The position numbers were made by a program, and so were the translations under genes. Of a stretch of 64,000 nucleotides of DNA, positions 8,752 through 16,249 are shown one piece after another. The first letter of the stretch is position 1. The number at the start of each line of letters is the position of its first letter. The stretch comes from Anaerosacchariphilus polymeriproducens (GTDB lineage: Bacteria > Bacillota > Clostridia > Lachnospirales > Lachnospiraceae), in NCBI RefSeq assembly GCF_003363435.1, contig NZ_QRCT01000034.1, positions 186,001 through 250,000 on the forward strand. Direction: 5' to 3'. The notes under the pieces were generated by a model, which was given only the letters and a program-made list of their open reading frames with translations, had not been told where the DNA came from and did not search any database.

Positions 8752-9378
8752 ATGATTGAAAAATTTAGTAAAAAAGTTGGGATTATGGGTGGGTCATTTG
8801 ATCCAATTCATATAGGACATTTGATTTTAGCTGAAAGTGCTTATGAACAATTCGATTTAGAGCAAGTTTTATTTATTCCAACAGGAAATCCACCCCATAA
8901 AGATATTTCAATCTTTTCAACGTCAAAACAGCGATTAGAAATGGTATCCTTAGCGATCCAAGATAATTCTCATTTTCAATTATCAACGTTGGAAATGGAA
9001 AGAGAAGGTGTTATATATACGTTCAGAACTTTAGAAATAATAAAAAATCAAAATCCGGACACCGATTATTATTTTATCATGGGTGCAGATAGTTTATTTG
9101 ATTTCGAATCATGGAAGGAACCTTCAAAAATTACTGAATACTGTACTTTATTGGTAGCTACCCGTGAAAATATGGAAAATCAAGCTTTAAAGGATAAAAT
9201 TCTTTATTTAAAAAATAAATATAAAAGCCGAATACAAATTCTTAACACCCCTAATATAGATATTTCATCCAGGTCAGTACGAGAGAGTGTGAAAAATGGG
9301 TCTACAATAAAATATTTTGTTCCCAAAGAAGTAGAAACATATATCAAAAAGAATCATTTATATTTATATAAGGAGTAG
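8752..9378 (+). CDS. nadD: Nicotinate-nucleotide adenylyltransferase
   Basis: NadD adenylates nicotinate mononucleotide in NAD synthesis. The nucleotidyltransferase signature is complete: IMGGSFDPIHIGH near residues 11-23 with the HxGH pair, FIPTGNPPHK, and the C-terminal ISSRSVRESV (SxSxxR-type) motif. I place the start at the ATG at 8752 after a GAGGG site; an upstream in-frame codon at 8731 would add seven residues that span the ribosome binding site. The length, 208 residues, is normal. Confidence 0.95.
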   Translation: MIEKFSKKVGIMGGSFDPIHIGHLILAESAYEQFDLEQVLFIPTGNPPHKDISIFSTSKQRLEMVSLAIQDNSHFQLSTLEMEREGVIYTFRTLEIIKNQNPDTDYYFIMGADSLFDFESWKEPSKITEYCTLLVATRENMENQALKDKILYLKNKYKSRIQILNTPNIDISSRSVRESVKNGSTIKYFVPKEVETYIKKNHLYLYKE

Positions 9379-9386
9379 CTAAAAAA

Positions 9387-10013
9387 ATGAATTTTAATGA
9401 TTTATACCAAATTGAGAATCAATTAGAAAAAGATTTAGACACAGAACGATACAAACATACTTTAGGAGTTTCTTATACCGCTGCATCCCTAGCAATGAGA
9501 TATGATTTTGATATTTATAAAGCCCAATTAGCCGGATTATTACATGATTGTGCAAAATGTATTTCAGACTCCGAAAAAATATTGATTTGCGATCGAGAAA
9601 AAATAGTTATCTCTGATTTTGAAAGAGAAAATCCTTTTTTAATACATGCCAAATTAGGTGCTTATTTAGCTTCAACAAAATATGATGTCAAAGACGACGA
9701 AATATTGGAGGCAATAACTTACCATACTACAGGAAGACCCAATATGTCAATATTGGAAAAAATTATTTATATTGCTGATTATATTGAACCACAGAGAAAT
9801 AAATCTCCTAATTTAAAAAAGATACGTAAAATGGCTTTTATTGATATTGATGAATGTCTTTGTATGATATTAGAAGATTGCCTAAAATTTCTAAAAGGAA
9901 ATGGAAAGCATAATATAGATCCCATGACACAAAAATCATATAATTATTATTTAAAAAAATTAAAGGAGAGAACCAATGAATCTATCAATAGAAATGGCAA
10001 AAATTGTTTATAA
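9387..10013 (+). CDS. yqeK: YqeK family HD-domain Ap4A hydrolase
   Basis: YqeK proteins hydrolyse diadenosine tetraphosphate symmetrically. The 208 residues include His24, the HD pair at 53-54 in LAGLLHDCAK, and the downstream AITYHTTGRPNMS and YIADYIEPQR motifs of the HD fold. It starts 8 bases after nadD. Its last 38 bases overlap the start of rsfS, an unusually long but readable overlap. Confidence 0.94.
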   Translation: MNFNDLYQIENQLEKDLDTERYKHTLGVSYTAASLAMRYDFDIYKAQLAGLLHDCAKCISDSEKILICDREKIVISDFERENPFLIHAKLGAYLASTKYDVKDDEILEAITYHTTGRPNMSILEKIIYIADYIEPQRNKSPNLKKIRKMAFIDIDECLCMILEDCLKFLKGNGKHNIDPMTQKSYNYYLKKLKERTNESINRNGKNCL

Positions 10014-10329
10014 TTCTTTGGATGAAAAAAAAGCTGAAGATATTAAAGTTATAGATATTAGCGAAATTTCAGTAGTAGCAGATTATTTTATTATAGCAAG
10101 CGCATCAAATTCTAGTCAGCTTCAAGCATTAGTAGATAATGTAGAAGAATCTTTAGATAAGGCAGGTTACTTACCAAAACAAATCGAAGGAAGAAATAGT
10201 GGAAGTTGGATTTTATTAGATTATTTAGATATTATAATTCATATATTTTCCAAAGAGGATCGTTTGTTTTATGATTTAGAAAGAATCTGGAGAGACGGAA
10301 AAGAAATATCTGTTGAAGAATTAAAATAA
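9976..10329 (+). CDS. rsfS: Ribosome silencing factor RsfS
   Basis: RsfS binds L14 and blocks subunit joining when nutrients are short. The 117 residues show the family core: DIKVIDISEISVVADYF, SNSSQLQALVDNVEE, EGRNSGSWILLDY and a C-terminal FYDLERIW. The ATG at 9976 has an excellent AAAGGAGAG site inside the yqeK coding sequence; a second ATG at 9994 would shorten it by six residues. It ends the operon just before a strong terminator. Confidence 0.95.
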   Translation: MNLSIEMAKIVYNSLDEKKAEDIKVIDISEISVVADYFIIASASNSSQLQALVDNVEESLDKAGYLPKQIEGRNSGSWILLDYLDIIIHIFSKEDRLFYDLERIWRDGKEISVEELK

Positions 10330-10354
10330 AATTTGTAGTGTAACTATAATTATG

Positions 10355-10397
10355 ATACTCCATCATCAAATTACTGAGATGATGGAGTATTATTTTT
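10355..10397 (+). terminator. Terminator between rsfS and lexA
   Basis: A 13-bp perfect stem, ATACTCCATCATC (10355-10367) with GATGATGGAGTAT (10378-10390), has a 10-base loop and is followed by TATTTTT. It ends the rsfS operon. The convergent lexA stops at 10396, within the T-tract, and may use the same hairpin. Confidence 0.9.
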
Positions 10398-11010
10398 AAA
10401 ATAATCGGAACACCCCAAATACCTTTCCTAAAATCTCTACATCATTAACGATAATAGGTTCCATAGAATCGTTTTCAGGTTGTAAACGATAAAATCCTTC
10501 TTCTTTATAAAAAGTCTTTACGGTAGCTGAATCATCCACTAAAGCAACTACAATATCCCCGTTTTTGGCAATCGATTGCTTTTTAACAAGTACTTTATCA
10601 CCATCAAAGATACCAACGTTTATCATACTATCACCTTTGACAATTAACATAAAACTTTCTTCTTGAGGCATATACTCAGTAGGTATTGGAAAATAATTTT
10701 CTATCTGCTCAACCGCTAATATTGGATTTCCAGCGGCGACGGTGCCTACAATTGGTACATTTACAATTTCCCTCCTTACCAGATTAAAATTATCATCTAT
10801 AATTTCTATAGCTCTTGGTTTCGTAGGATCTCTTCTAATATAACCATTTTTTTCAAGGGTTTCTAAATGAGAATGAACAGAGGAGGTGGATTTTAAATTT
10901 ACAGCTTCACAAATTTCTCGAACTGCAGGTGGATATCCTTTATTTAGTATTTCTTTTTTTATGTATTCTAAAATTTCCTTCTGCTTTCCACTTATATTTC
11001 TATTTGACAT
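10396..11010 (-). CDS. lexA: SOS transcriptional repressor LexA
   Basis: LexA represses the DNA-damage regulon and cleaves itself when RecA is activated. The 204 residues show an N-terminal winged helix ([21 protein letters not shown]), the Ala93-Gly94 self-cleavage site in GTVAAGNP, nucleophile Ser128 in [10 protein letters not shown], and Lys165 in DSATVKTF. All catalytic residues are present. The ATG at 11010 follows GGAGGT. It is transcribed divergently from an SOS-controlled LysM gene, with LexA boxes in the shared region. Confidence 0.98.
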   Translation of the reverse strand: MSNRNISGKQKEILEYIKKEILNKGYPPAVREICEAVNLKSTSSVHSHLETLEKNGYIRRDPTKPRAIEIIDDNFNLVRREIVNVPIVGTVAAGNPILAVEQIENYFPIPTEYMPQEESFMLIVKGDSMINVGIFDGDKVLVKKQSIAKNGDIVVALVDDSATVKTFYKEEGFYRLQPENDSMEPIIVNDVEILGKVFGVFRLF

Positions 11011-11039
11011 ACGATACCTCCAAAATTTCTATAATAATC

Positions 11040-11068
11040 ATAATAACATAAATATAGACAAAAAGCAA
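11040..11068 (-). promoter_or_regulatory. lexA promoter
   Basis: On the minus strand, TTGCTT (11063-11068) and TATTAT (11040-11045) are 17 bases apart, about 30 bases before the lexA ATG. The near-consensus LexA box at 11080-11091 lies just upstream of this -35, which fits autoregulation. Confidence 0.65.
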
Positions 11069-11079
11069 ACAGATATTCC

Positions 11080-11091
11080 GAAAGTTTGTTC
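11080..11091. promoter_or_regulatory. LexA box, near consensus
   Basis: GAAAGTTTGTTC differs at one position from the Gram-positive LexA core GAACnnnnGTTC, and is extended outside by C and G as CGAA...TTCG. It lies between the divergent lexA and LysM promoters and probably serves lexA. Confidence 0.7.
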
Positions 11092-11112
11092 GATTTTTTT
11101 TGAATCATCCTA

Positions 11113-11141
11113 TTGACAAACAAATGTTCTGCTTGTATAAT
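11113..11141 (+). promoter_or_regulatory. Consensus promoter of the SOS LysM gene
   Basis: TTGACA (11113-11118) and TATAAT (11136-11141), both perfect, are spaced 17 bases apart. Such a strong promoter with LexA boxes in the spacer and around the start point is typical of tightly repressed SOS genes. Confidence 0.9.
11118..11129. promoter_or_regulatory. LexA box in promoter spacer, near consensus
   Basis: AAACAAATGTTC matches GAACnnnnGTTC at all but one position. It overlaps the end of the -35 and the spacer of the LysM gene promoter, so bound LexA would exclude RNA polymerase. Confidence 0.6.
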
Positions 11142-11150
11142 AAAAACATA

Positions 11151-11162
11151 GAACACGTGTTC
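11151..11162. promoter_or_regulatory. LexA box, perfect
   Basis: GAACACGTGTTC is a perfect palindrome and a perfect match to the Gram-positive LexA consensus. It lies right at the expected transcription start of the LysM gene, 9 bases after the -10. Confidence 0.92.
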
Positions 11163-11196
11163 TTGCTTAAATAGAAATTATTTTAGGAGGTTACTT

Positions 11197-11541
11197 ATGA
11201 AAAATATTAAGTTAAAAAATATGAAACATTCAAATAAATTCAAATTGCATATATTGATATTAAGTGTTATTATGATTTCCAGTTTAGTACTTGGGTGTAA
11301 TTTTATTAGTTCAAGTTCAACAATGAATAAACATTCAAATTCTAACCGTAAGTATTATACATCAATAATGATTAAAAATGGTGATACACTATGGGCAATT
11401 GCGAATAATTACTATGACTATAATAATGAAGTAACTAATATTAATGAATATATTAAAGAAATTAAATTAGTTAATGGCTTGTCAGATGAACATATAAATT
11501 CCGGTGAATACCTAACTTTACCATATTATATTAAAAACTAA
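11197..11541 (+). CDS. SOS-induced LysM protein, YneA-like division inhibitor candidate
   Basis: A 114-residue protein with a basic N-terminus, one hydrophobic segment at about residues 17-34 ending in LVLGC (a possible but non-standard lipobox), a short Ser/Asn linker, and a LysM domain from about 54 to 110 (IKNGDTLWAIANNYY ... KLVNGLSDEHINSGEYLTLP). In Bacillus subtilis the divergent neighbour of lexA is yneA, a membrane LysM protein of about 105 residues that halts septation during SOS. Size, topology, place and LexA control all match, while sequence outside LysM is not obviously alike. The function is a strong inference. The AGGAGG site is excellent. Confidence 0.85.
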   Translation: MKNIKLKNMKHSNKFKLHILILSVIMISSLVLGCNFISSSSTMNKHSNSNRKYYTSIMIKNGDTLWAIANNYYDYNNEVTNINEYIKEIKLVNGLSDEHINSGEYLTLPYYIKN

Positions 11542-11542
11542 T

Positions 11543-12592
11543 TTATTTTTCACGTAATTTTACTTTGGTAGCTGCCATTCTACGTCGTTCATCTTCAATT
11601 GCAGCATAATGCTTTTTAGTGGTATTTACATCCTTGTGTCCTAAAACATCAGCTACTAAATAAATGTCACCGGTTTCGTGATACAAATTAGTTCCATAAG
11701 TACTTCTCAATTTATGTGGAGAAATATTCTTTAAGCTGGTTACTAGTTTTGAATATTTCTTAACTAGATTTTCGACAGAACGAACGTTGATTCTTTTGTT
11801 TTGCATGGATAGGAAGAGGGCATTTTGACTTCCTTCCTTTGCTTCAATCATAAGTCTTTCATCTAGATAATTCCTTAAAGCTTCTTCAACTTCTTCCCCA
11901 AAATATATTGCTACTTCATTTCCACCTTTTCTGCGTATTTTAATACCATTATTTTTAAAATCTACATCTTCAATATCAATACCAACACATTCTGATACAC
12001 GGATACCTGTACCTAATAGAAGAGTAATAATTGCCAAATCTCTACGTTGTGTACGTTTATGATAAGTTTTTTGCTTCTCAGTTAAAAGTTCTCCTGTTTC
12101 AACCTCATCTAAAAGTCTTGCAACTTCATCTATATCTAATCTAACTATATTTTTTTGGTGTAATTTAGGCATAGAAACAAGCACCGCAGGATTCTTTACA
12201 ATAAGCTCTTTTTTAAAATAGTAGTTATAAAAACTCCTTAATGTAGCTAATTTCCTCATTTTACCTCTTTCATCATTAGAATGTTCATAACCATCTTTTT
12301 TATAATATTTTAAATAAGATAAATATTCTTCGATATCCATTGGTGTAATTTTATCTAAGATATTAATCGGAATCTCATTCATCTGCATCTTTTTGCAACT
12401 AGAATTCGTTTCCTGTAGAAAGTTGAAAAACAGACGCAAATCATAAGCATAAGCTAACTTAGTTCTTGCTGAAGTCGTATGTTCAATTCCAATAAAAAAT
12501 TCTTTGCAAAAAGATGGAAGAGTACGAATGACATTTCTTAATTTTAATTCATTTTCACGGATCTGTTGTTCATGATAATTTAAGTTTTTCAT
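11543..12592 (-). CDS. Tyrosine recombinase of the XerC/XerD type
   Basis: A 349-residue site-specific recombinase. The N-terminal SAM-like DNA-binding region lies at about residues 30-140 (TSARTKLAYAYDLRLFFNFL). The catalytic domain holds Arg in LLLGTGIRVSECVGI, the HKLRSTYG His and Arg, a second His in LGHKDVNTT, and the nucleophile Tyr in KKHYAAIEDE. It is about 50 residues longer than typical XerC/D because of a longer N-terminus. I start it at the ATG at 12592, eight bases after a GGGG site. It converges on the LysM gene with a one-base gap and lies 27 bases after ttcA. No attachment repeats or phage genes are near, so a chromosomal role is more likely than an integrase of a mobile element. 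Confidence 0.88.
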   Translation of the reverse strand: MKNLNYHEQQIRENELKLRNVIRTLPSFCKEFFIGIEHTTSARTKLAYAYDLRLFFNFLQETNSSCKKMQMNEIPINILDKITPMDIEEYLSYLKYYKKDGYEHSNDERGKMRKLATLRSFYNYYFKKELIVKNPAVLVSMPKLHQKNIVRLDIDEVARLLDEVETGELLTEKQKTYHKRTQRRDLAIITLLLGTGIRVSECVGIDIEDVDFKNNGIKIRRKGGNEVAIYFGEEVEEALRNYLDERLMIEAKEGSQNALFLSMQNKRINVRSVENLVKKYSKLVTSLKNISPHKLRSTYGTNLYHETGDIYLVADVLGHKDVNTTKKHYAAIEDERRRMAATKVKLREK

Positions 12593-12619
12593 ATATTTCA
12601 CCCCATTTTCTGATAGTAA

Positions 12620-13357
12620 CTAAATTCTTTTTGTTAAAATCCTTTGAGGCCACCCCTGAAGATTTCCATTTAAAATTGCTGTAAACATTCTTTCCTTAGC
12701 TCCTGGATGCTCATCGCTTAATTGTTTTACTAAATTTTTTGCATATTCCCTTTTCGTATATCCATCAGCAGGACAAGGGTTCTTAACAATAGGTAGGTTA
12801 TACTTATTTTTAAAACCAATAACGTCTGATTCAGAGACAAAAAGCATAGGACGAATCAATGTTAAATCCATTCTGTCTAAATAAGTAACAGGTGAAAAAG
12901 AGTGTAATCTACCCTCAAAGATAAATGAAAGAAATAGTGTTTCAATTACATCATCTTTATGATGAGCATATGCAATCTTATTGCAATTTAACTCCTTTGC
13001 CTTTTCGTTAAAAGAGCCTTTCCTCATTTTTGCACAAAGTGAACATGGATTTGATTCTTTTCTTTCTTCAAAAATGATTTTTGCAATTTCTGTGTCAATT
13101 ATAGTGTAAGAGACATTCAAATCTCTACACAAACTTTCGATTTCAGACATATCCACGCCGTCAAATCCAATATTTACCGAAATTGCTTCAATTTCAAATT
13201 TTTTCGGATAAAATCTTCTTAAATTACTTAAAGCGTACAATAAAGTTAAACTATCTTTGCCTCCGGAAATACCTACGGCTATTCTATCTCCATCTTGAAT
13301 CATTTGATATTCGTCAATTGCTTTCCTTGTTTGACTTAGTAATTGTTGTAATTTCAT
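12620..13357 (-). CDS. ttcA: TtcA-family tRNA sulfurtransferase
   Basis: A 245-residue PP-loop ATPase. The SGGKDS motif is at residues 31-36, the CxxC pair at Cys105/Cys108 (NPCSLCAK), and a further cysteine at 195 in NPCPADGYT; these would hold the iron-sulfur cluster used in thiolating tRNA C32 in TtcA. The same fold also serves other tRNA thiolation enzymes, so the exact target base is inferred. It has its own promoter and is divergent from dtd. Confidence 0.85.
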   Translation of the reverse strand: MKLQQLLSQTRKAIDEYQMIQDGDRIAVGISGGKDSLTLLYALSNLRRFYPKKFEIEAISVNIGFDGVDMSEIESLCRDLNVSYTIIDTEIAKIIFEERKESNPCSLCAKMRKGSFNEKAKELNCNKIAYAHHKDDVIETLFLSFIFEGRLHSFSPVTYLDRMDLTLIRPMLFVSESDVIGFKNKYNLPIVKNPCPADGYTKREYAKNLVKQLSDEHPGAKERMFTAILNGNLQGWPQRILTKRI

Positions 13358-13396
13358 TTCAATTCCTCACAATGTTTCGTTTTATAATACTTAAAC

Positions 13397-13425
13397 ATTA
13401 TACTATAATATCGAAGAAGTTACAA
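13397..13425 (-). promoter_or_regulatory. ttcA promoter
   Basis: On the minus strand, TTGTAA (13420-13425) and a perfect TATAAT (13397-13402) are 17 bases apart, 40 bases before the ttcA ATG. Confidence 0.78.
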
Positions 13426-13436
13426 ATAACCTAACA

Positions 13437-13465
13437 TTGAATTATATATAATAATCTGCTAAAAT
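13437..13465 (+). promoter_or_regulatory. dtd promoter
   Basis: TTGAAT (13437-13442) and TAAAAT (13460-13465) have a 17-base spacer. The -35 elements of the divergent ttcA and dtd promoters are only 11 bases apart. Confidence 0.65.
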
Positions 13466-13511
13466 TAGTTTGTTTAATGTTGCTATATAACTTAAAGAAA
13501 GGAACAAAATT

Positions 13512-13970
13512 ATGAAGTTTGTTATACAAAGAGTAAATAGAGCAGAAGTATCGGTAGAAAATAAGATTATTGGTAAAATACAAAAAGGATTACTTGTATT
13601 TATTGGTATATCAAATCATGATACTAAAGAAATAGCTGATAAAATGTTAAGAAAATTAATTCAATTACGCATTTTTGAAGATAATAATGGGAAGACCAAT
13701 TTATCAATAGAAGATATTGATGGGCATTTGCTTTTAGTATCTCAATTTACACTTTATGCAAATTGTAAAAAAGGAAATAGACCTTCTTTTATTGATGCAG
13801 GTTCTCCATCGTTAGCATCTGAATTATACAATTACCTAATTGAAAAAGCAATGATCCAAATTCCCTATGTAGGTACAGGTGAATTTGGTGCTGATATGAA
13901 AATAAATTTAGAAAACGACGGACCTTTTACCATAATATTAGATTCTCATGAAATATGTTTACATAAGTAG
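13512..13970 (+). CDS. dtd: D-aminoacyl-tRNA deacylase
   Basis: Dtd removes D-amino acids mischarged on tRNA. The 152-residue protein begins with MKFVIQRVNRAEVSV and has the two active-site signatures: SQFTLYANCKKGNRPSF in the middle and the C-terminal NDGPFTIILDS (the Gly-cisPro-type loop region). Length is typical. In many Clostridia dtd follows relA; here it stands alone behind its own promoter. Confidence 0.96.
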   Translation: MKFVIQRVNRAEVSVENKIIGKIQKGLLVFIGISNHDTKEIADKMLRKLIQLRIFEDNNGKTNLSIEDIDGHLLLVSQFTLYANCKKGNRPSFIDAGSPSLASELYNYLIEKAMIQIPYVGTGEFGADMKINLENDGPFTIILDSHEICLHK

Positions 13971-14047
13971 ATTATGTAAACAATATGAAGATTTTAACAT
14001 CATACATTTCGTTAAAGTTGTGTTTTGCGAATAGTTATAAATATAAT

Positions 14048-14078
14048 AATAAGTCAAGATTTTATATCTCGACTTATT
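14048..14078. terminator. Shared hairpin between convergent dtd and the kinase gene
   Basis: Arms AATAAGTCAAGA (14048-14059) and TCTCGACTTATT (14067-14078) form 11 pairs with one mismatch around a 7-base loop. The T content after the stem is modest on both strands, slightly better on the minus strand, so it may serve both convergent genes. The rest of 13971-14103 shows nothing else. Confidence 0.55.
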
Positions 14079-14103
14079 ATCAATAATTAATAAATCATTT
14101 TCT

Positions 14104-14730
14104 CTATAATTGCTTCTCCATTATATTAATATAATCTTGAATTAATTGAATTGTACCATCTATCCCAACAACACTGCTATCAATAGATAATTTGTAGCCT
14201 TTGGCTTCGCCCCATTTTTTATTTGAATAATAATTATAATAACTAGAACGACGTTTATCGGTTTTATGAATAACTTCTTTGGCTTTATCTTCAGATAAAT
14301 TCAAAAGCTTAGAAATACGTTCAATACGACAATTAATATCTGCATGAATAAATATACTAACACAATTCTTATATTCAGCTAATGCATAATCTGCACAACG
14401 CCCAACAATTACGCACGGACCTTGATCTGCAATTTTTTTGATTGTTTCAAATTGTGCTAAAAAAACTTTGTGATTAATTGGCATATCTAAAAACGATGCT
14501 GAAGAATAACCTCCTACTAAATATGTATCCATAACTAAAGAATAAAGAAAACTGTTGGTTGGTTTTTCGTCATAATTATTGAAAATATCTTCACACAAAC
14601 CACTTTCTTTGGCTGCCAACTGTAGTAAATCTCTGTCATAACATTTGATACCATATGCTTCTGCTAATTTCGTACCAATTTCTCTTCCACCGCTACCATA
14701 TTGTCTTCCGATAGTAATAATTGTATTCAT
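14104..14730 (-). CDS. Cytidylate kinase-like family protein
   Basis: A 208-residue P-loop kinase of the cytidylate-kinase-like family widespread in Clostridia, with no established substrate. The N-terminus ITIGRQYGSGGREIG is the nucleotide-binding loop; KCYDRDLLQLAAKESG, VIVGRCADYAL and DKRRSSYYNYYSNKKWG are further family motifs, the last forming the lid. I prefer the ATG at 14730, which is 9 bases from a GGGAG site; an ATG six bases earlier lies only 3 bases from it. True cytidylate kinase (cmk) is distinct, so I give no gene symbol. Confidence 0.85.
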   Translation of the reverse strand: MNTIITIGRQYGSGGREIGTKLAEAYGIKCYDRDLLQLAAKESGLCEDIFNNYDEKPTNSFLYSLVMDTYLVGGYSSASFLDMPINHKVFLAQFETIKKIADQGPCVIVGRCADYALAEYKNCVSIFIHADINCRIERISKLLNLSEDKAKEVIHKTDKRRSSYYNYYSNKKWGEAKGYKLSIDSSVVGIDGTIQLIQDYINIMEKQL

Positions 14731-14805
14731 ATCCATTCGCTCCCTTCAGTTATAAATTATTAAGTTAATATTATTATAAATGAAATCATTTGAAATGTAT
14801 ACTTA

Positions 14806-15717
14806 TTATTCGAAAGATAGCAATAGTTTTTCGAAATATTCTGGTAATGGTGCTTCAAATTCCATATACTTATTGGTTCGAGGATGGATAAATCCTATTG
14901 TCATAGCATGCAAGGTTTGACCTAATAATTTTGTGTTCTTCCGAGTATGTCCATAAAGTTGATCACCCAATAAAGGGTGTTGAATACTTGCCATGTGAAC
15001 TCTAATTTGATGAGTTCTTCCAGTTTCTAGTTGACATTCAATATAGGTCGTATCTTTAAATCGTTTTATTATTTTATAATGTGTTACCGCATGTTTTCCA
15101 TTTTTTTCATTTACCGCCATTTTTTTTCGATCAATTGGATGTCTTCCGATAGGAGCATCTATAACACCTTCATCTTCTTTTATAACTCCGTATACTATAG
15201 CTCTATATTTTCTAGTAATGGTATGTTCTTTAAGTTGCGCTGCTATTGAATTATGTGAAAAATCATTTTTACATACAATTAAGGCGCCCGTTGTATCCAT
15301 ATCTATTCGATGTACAATTCCAGGACGTAAAACTCCATTAATACCGGATAAATCATTTTTACAGTGAAACAGTACAGCATTTACTAACGTTTTTGTATAG
15401 TGTCCTGCAGATGGATGTACTACCATTCCTTTCGGTTTGTTAACTATTAAAAGATCTTGATCTTCATATAATATATCAAGTGAAATATCTTCAGGTAAAA
15501 TCTCAGGCTCTTGATTATCTGGAACTTGTATTACAATTAGATCATTTGCATTTAATTTATAATTTGATTTTACAATTTTATCATTAACTGATACATTAGA
15601 ATCTTTAATGAGCTTTTGAATATATGCTCTTGAATAATCTGACATCTCATTGCTCAAATATTTGTCGATTCTATAACCATTACTTTTTTCATCAACCTGA
15701 AAAGAATATTTATTCAT
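14806..15717 (-). CDS. RluA-family 23S rRNA pseudouridine synthase (RluD-like)
   Basis: A 303-residue pseudouridine synthase. An S4 RNA-binding domain occupies about residues 12-60, and the catalytic domain contains GIVHRIDMDTTG with the nucleophile Asp139, followed by KHAVTHYKIIKRF and ETGRTHQIRVHMA. The partner of lspA in Firmicutes is usually this RluD/YlyB-type enzyme. It overlaps lspA by 8 bases, indicating coupled translation. The exact uridines modified cannot be told from sequence. Confidence 0.93.
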   Translation of the reverse strand: MNKYSFQVDEKSNGYRIDKYLSNEMSDYSRAYIQKLIKDSNVSVNDKIVKSNYKLNANDLIVIQVPDNQEPEILPEDISLDILYEDQDLLIVNKPKGMVVHPSAGHYTKTLVNAVLFHCKNDLSGINGVLRPGIVHRIDMDTTGALIVCKNDFSHNSIAAQLKEHTITRKYRAIVYGVIKEDEGVIDAPIGRHPIDRKKMAVNEKNGKHAVTHYKIIKRFKDTTYIECQLETGRTHQIRVHMASIQHPLLGDQLYGHTRKNTKLLGQTLHAMTIGFIHPRTNKYMEFEAPLPEYFEKLLLSFE

Positions 15718-16249
15718 TTTCTTTTTTCAATCCCTTCTTTCCAAGTTGAAATATGGAATTTAATTCTTCTTCTTTATATACAAAAAGAAATAAAAATATT
15801 AATAATCCGGCAGCAATTGTAACATAACAATCAGCAACATTAAAAATAGGAAAATTTATTAATTCAAAATAAAAAAAATCAACTACATAGTTATAAGAAA
15901 CGCGGTCAATCATATTTCCAATTGCACCTGAAACAAAAAGAATCATAACAAATCTTAATAAATTATAATGTCTACTTTTTGGGACTCTTAAATATATGAA
16001 AAAAATAAATGATAATATTACAATAGTTATAATTACGAAAAACATTTTTTTCCCTTGCATGATTCCAAAAGCAGCTCCTCTATTTTCTAAATAGGTCAAT
16101 TGAAAAATGTTTTTAATTAAAATAATTGGATTTTCTTTTAAATATAAAATTGCCAGACGTTTTGTATATTGATCTATTGTAATTAATACAAAAGAAATTA
16201 GAATTCCAAATAGTCCATAAAATAAGTTTGTATTTTTAAGTTTATTCAT
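15710..16249 (-). CDS. lspA: Lipoprotein signal peptidase (signal peptidase II)
   Basis: LspA cuts the signal peptide of prelipoproteins in the membrane. The 179-residue protein has four hydrophobic segments and both catalytic aspartates: one in GAIGNMIDR and one in IFNVADCYV. ENRGAAFGIMQG is the conserved loop. It is slightly longer than average because of its charged C-terminal tail. It overlaps aroB and the pseudouridine synthase gene by 8 bases each. Likely substrates in this window include the Dac-type and DUF3048 lipoproteins. Confidence 0.96.
   Translation of the reverse strand: MNKLKNTNLFYGLFGILISFVLITIDQYTKRLAILYLKENPIILIKNIFQLTYLENRGAAFGIMQGKKMFFVIITIVILSFIFFIYLRVPKSRHYNLLRFVMILFVSGAIGNMIDRVSYNYVVDFFYFELINFPIFNVADCYVTIAAGLLIFLFLFVYKEEELNSIFQLGKKGLKKENE

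Noticed and set aside
11543-12592. Integrase of a prophage or integrative element
   Set aside because: No tRNA, attachment repeats, excisionase, or phage and conjugation genes nearby; neighbours are housekeeping.
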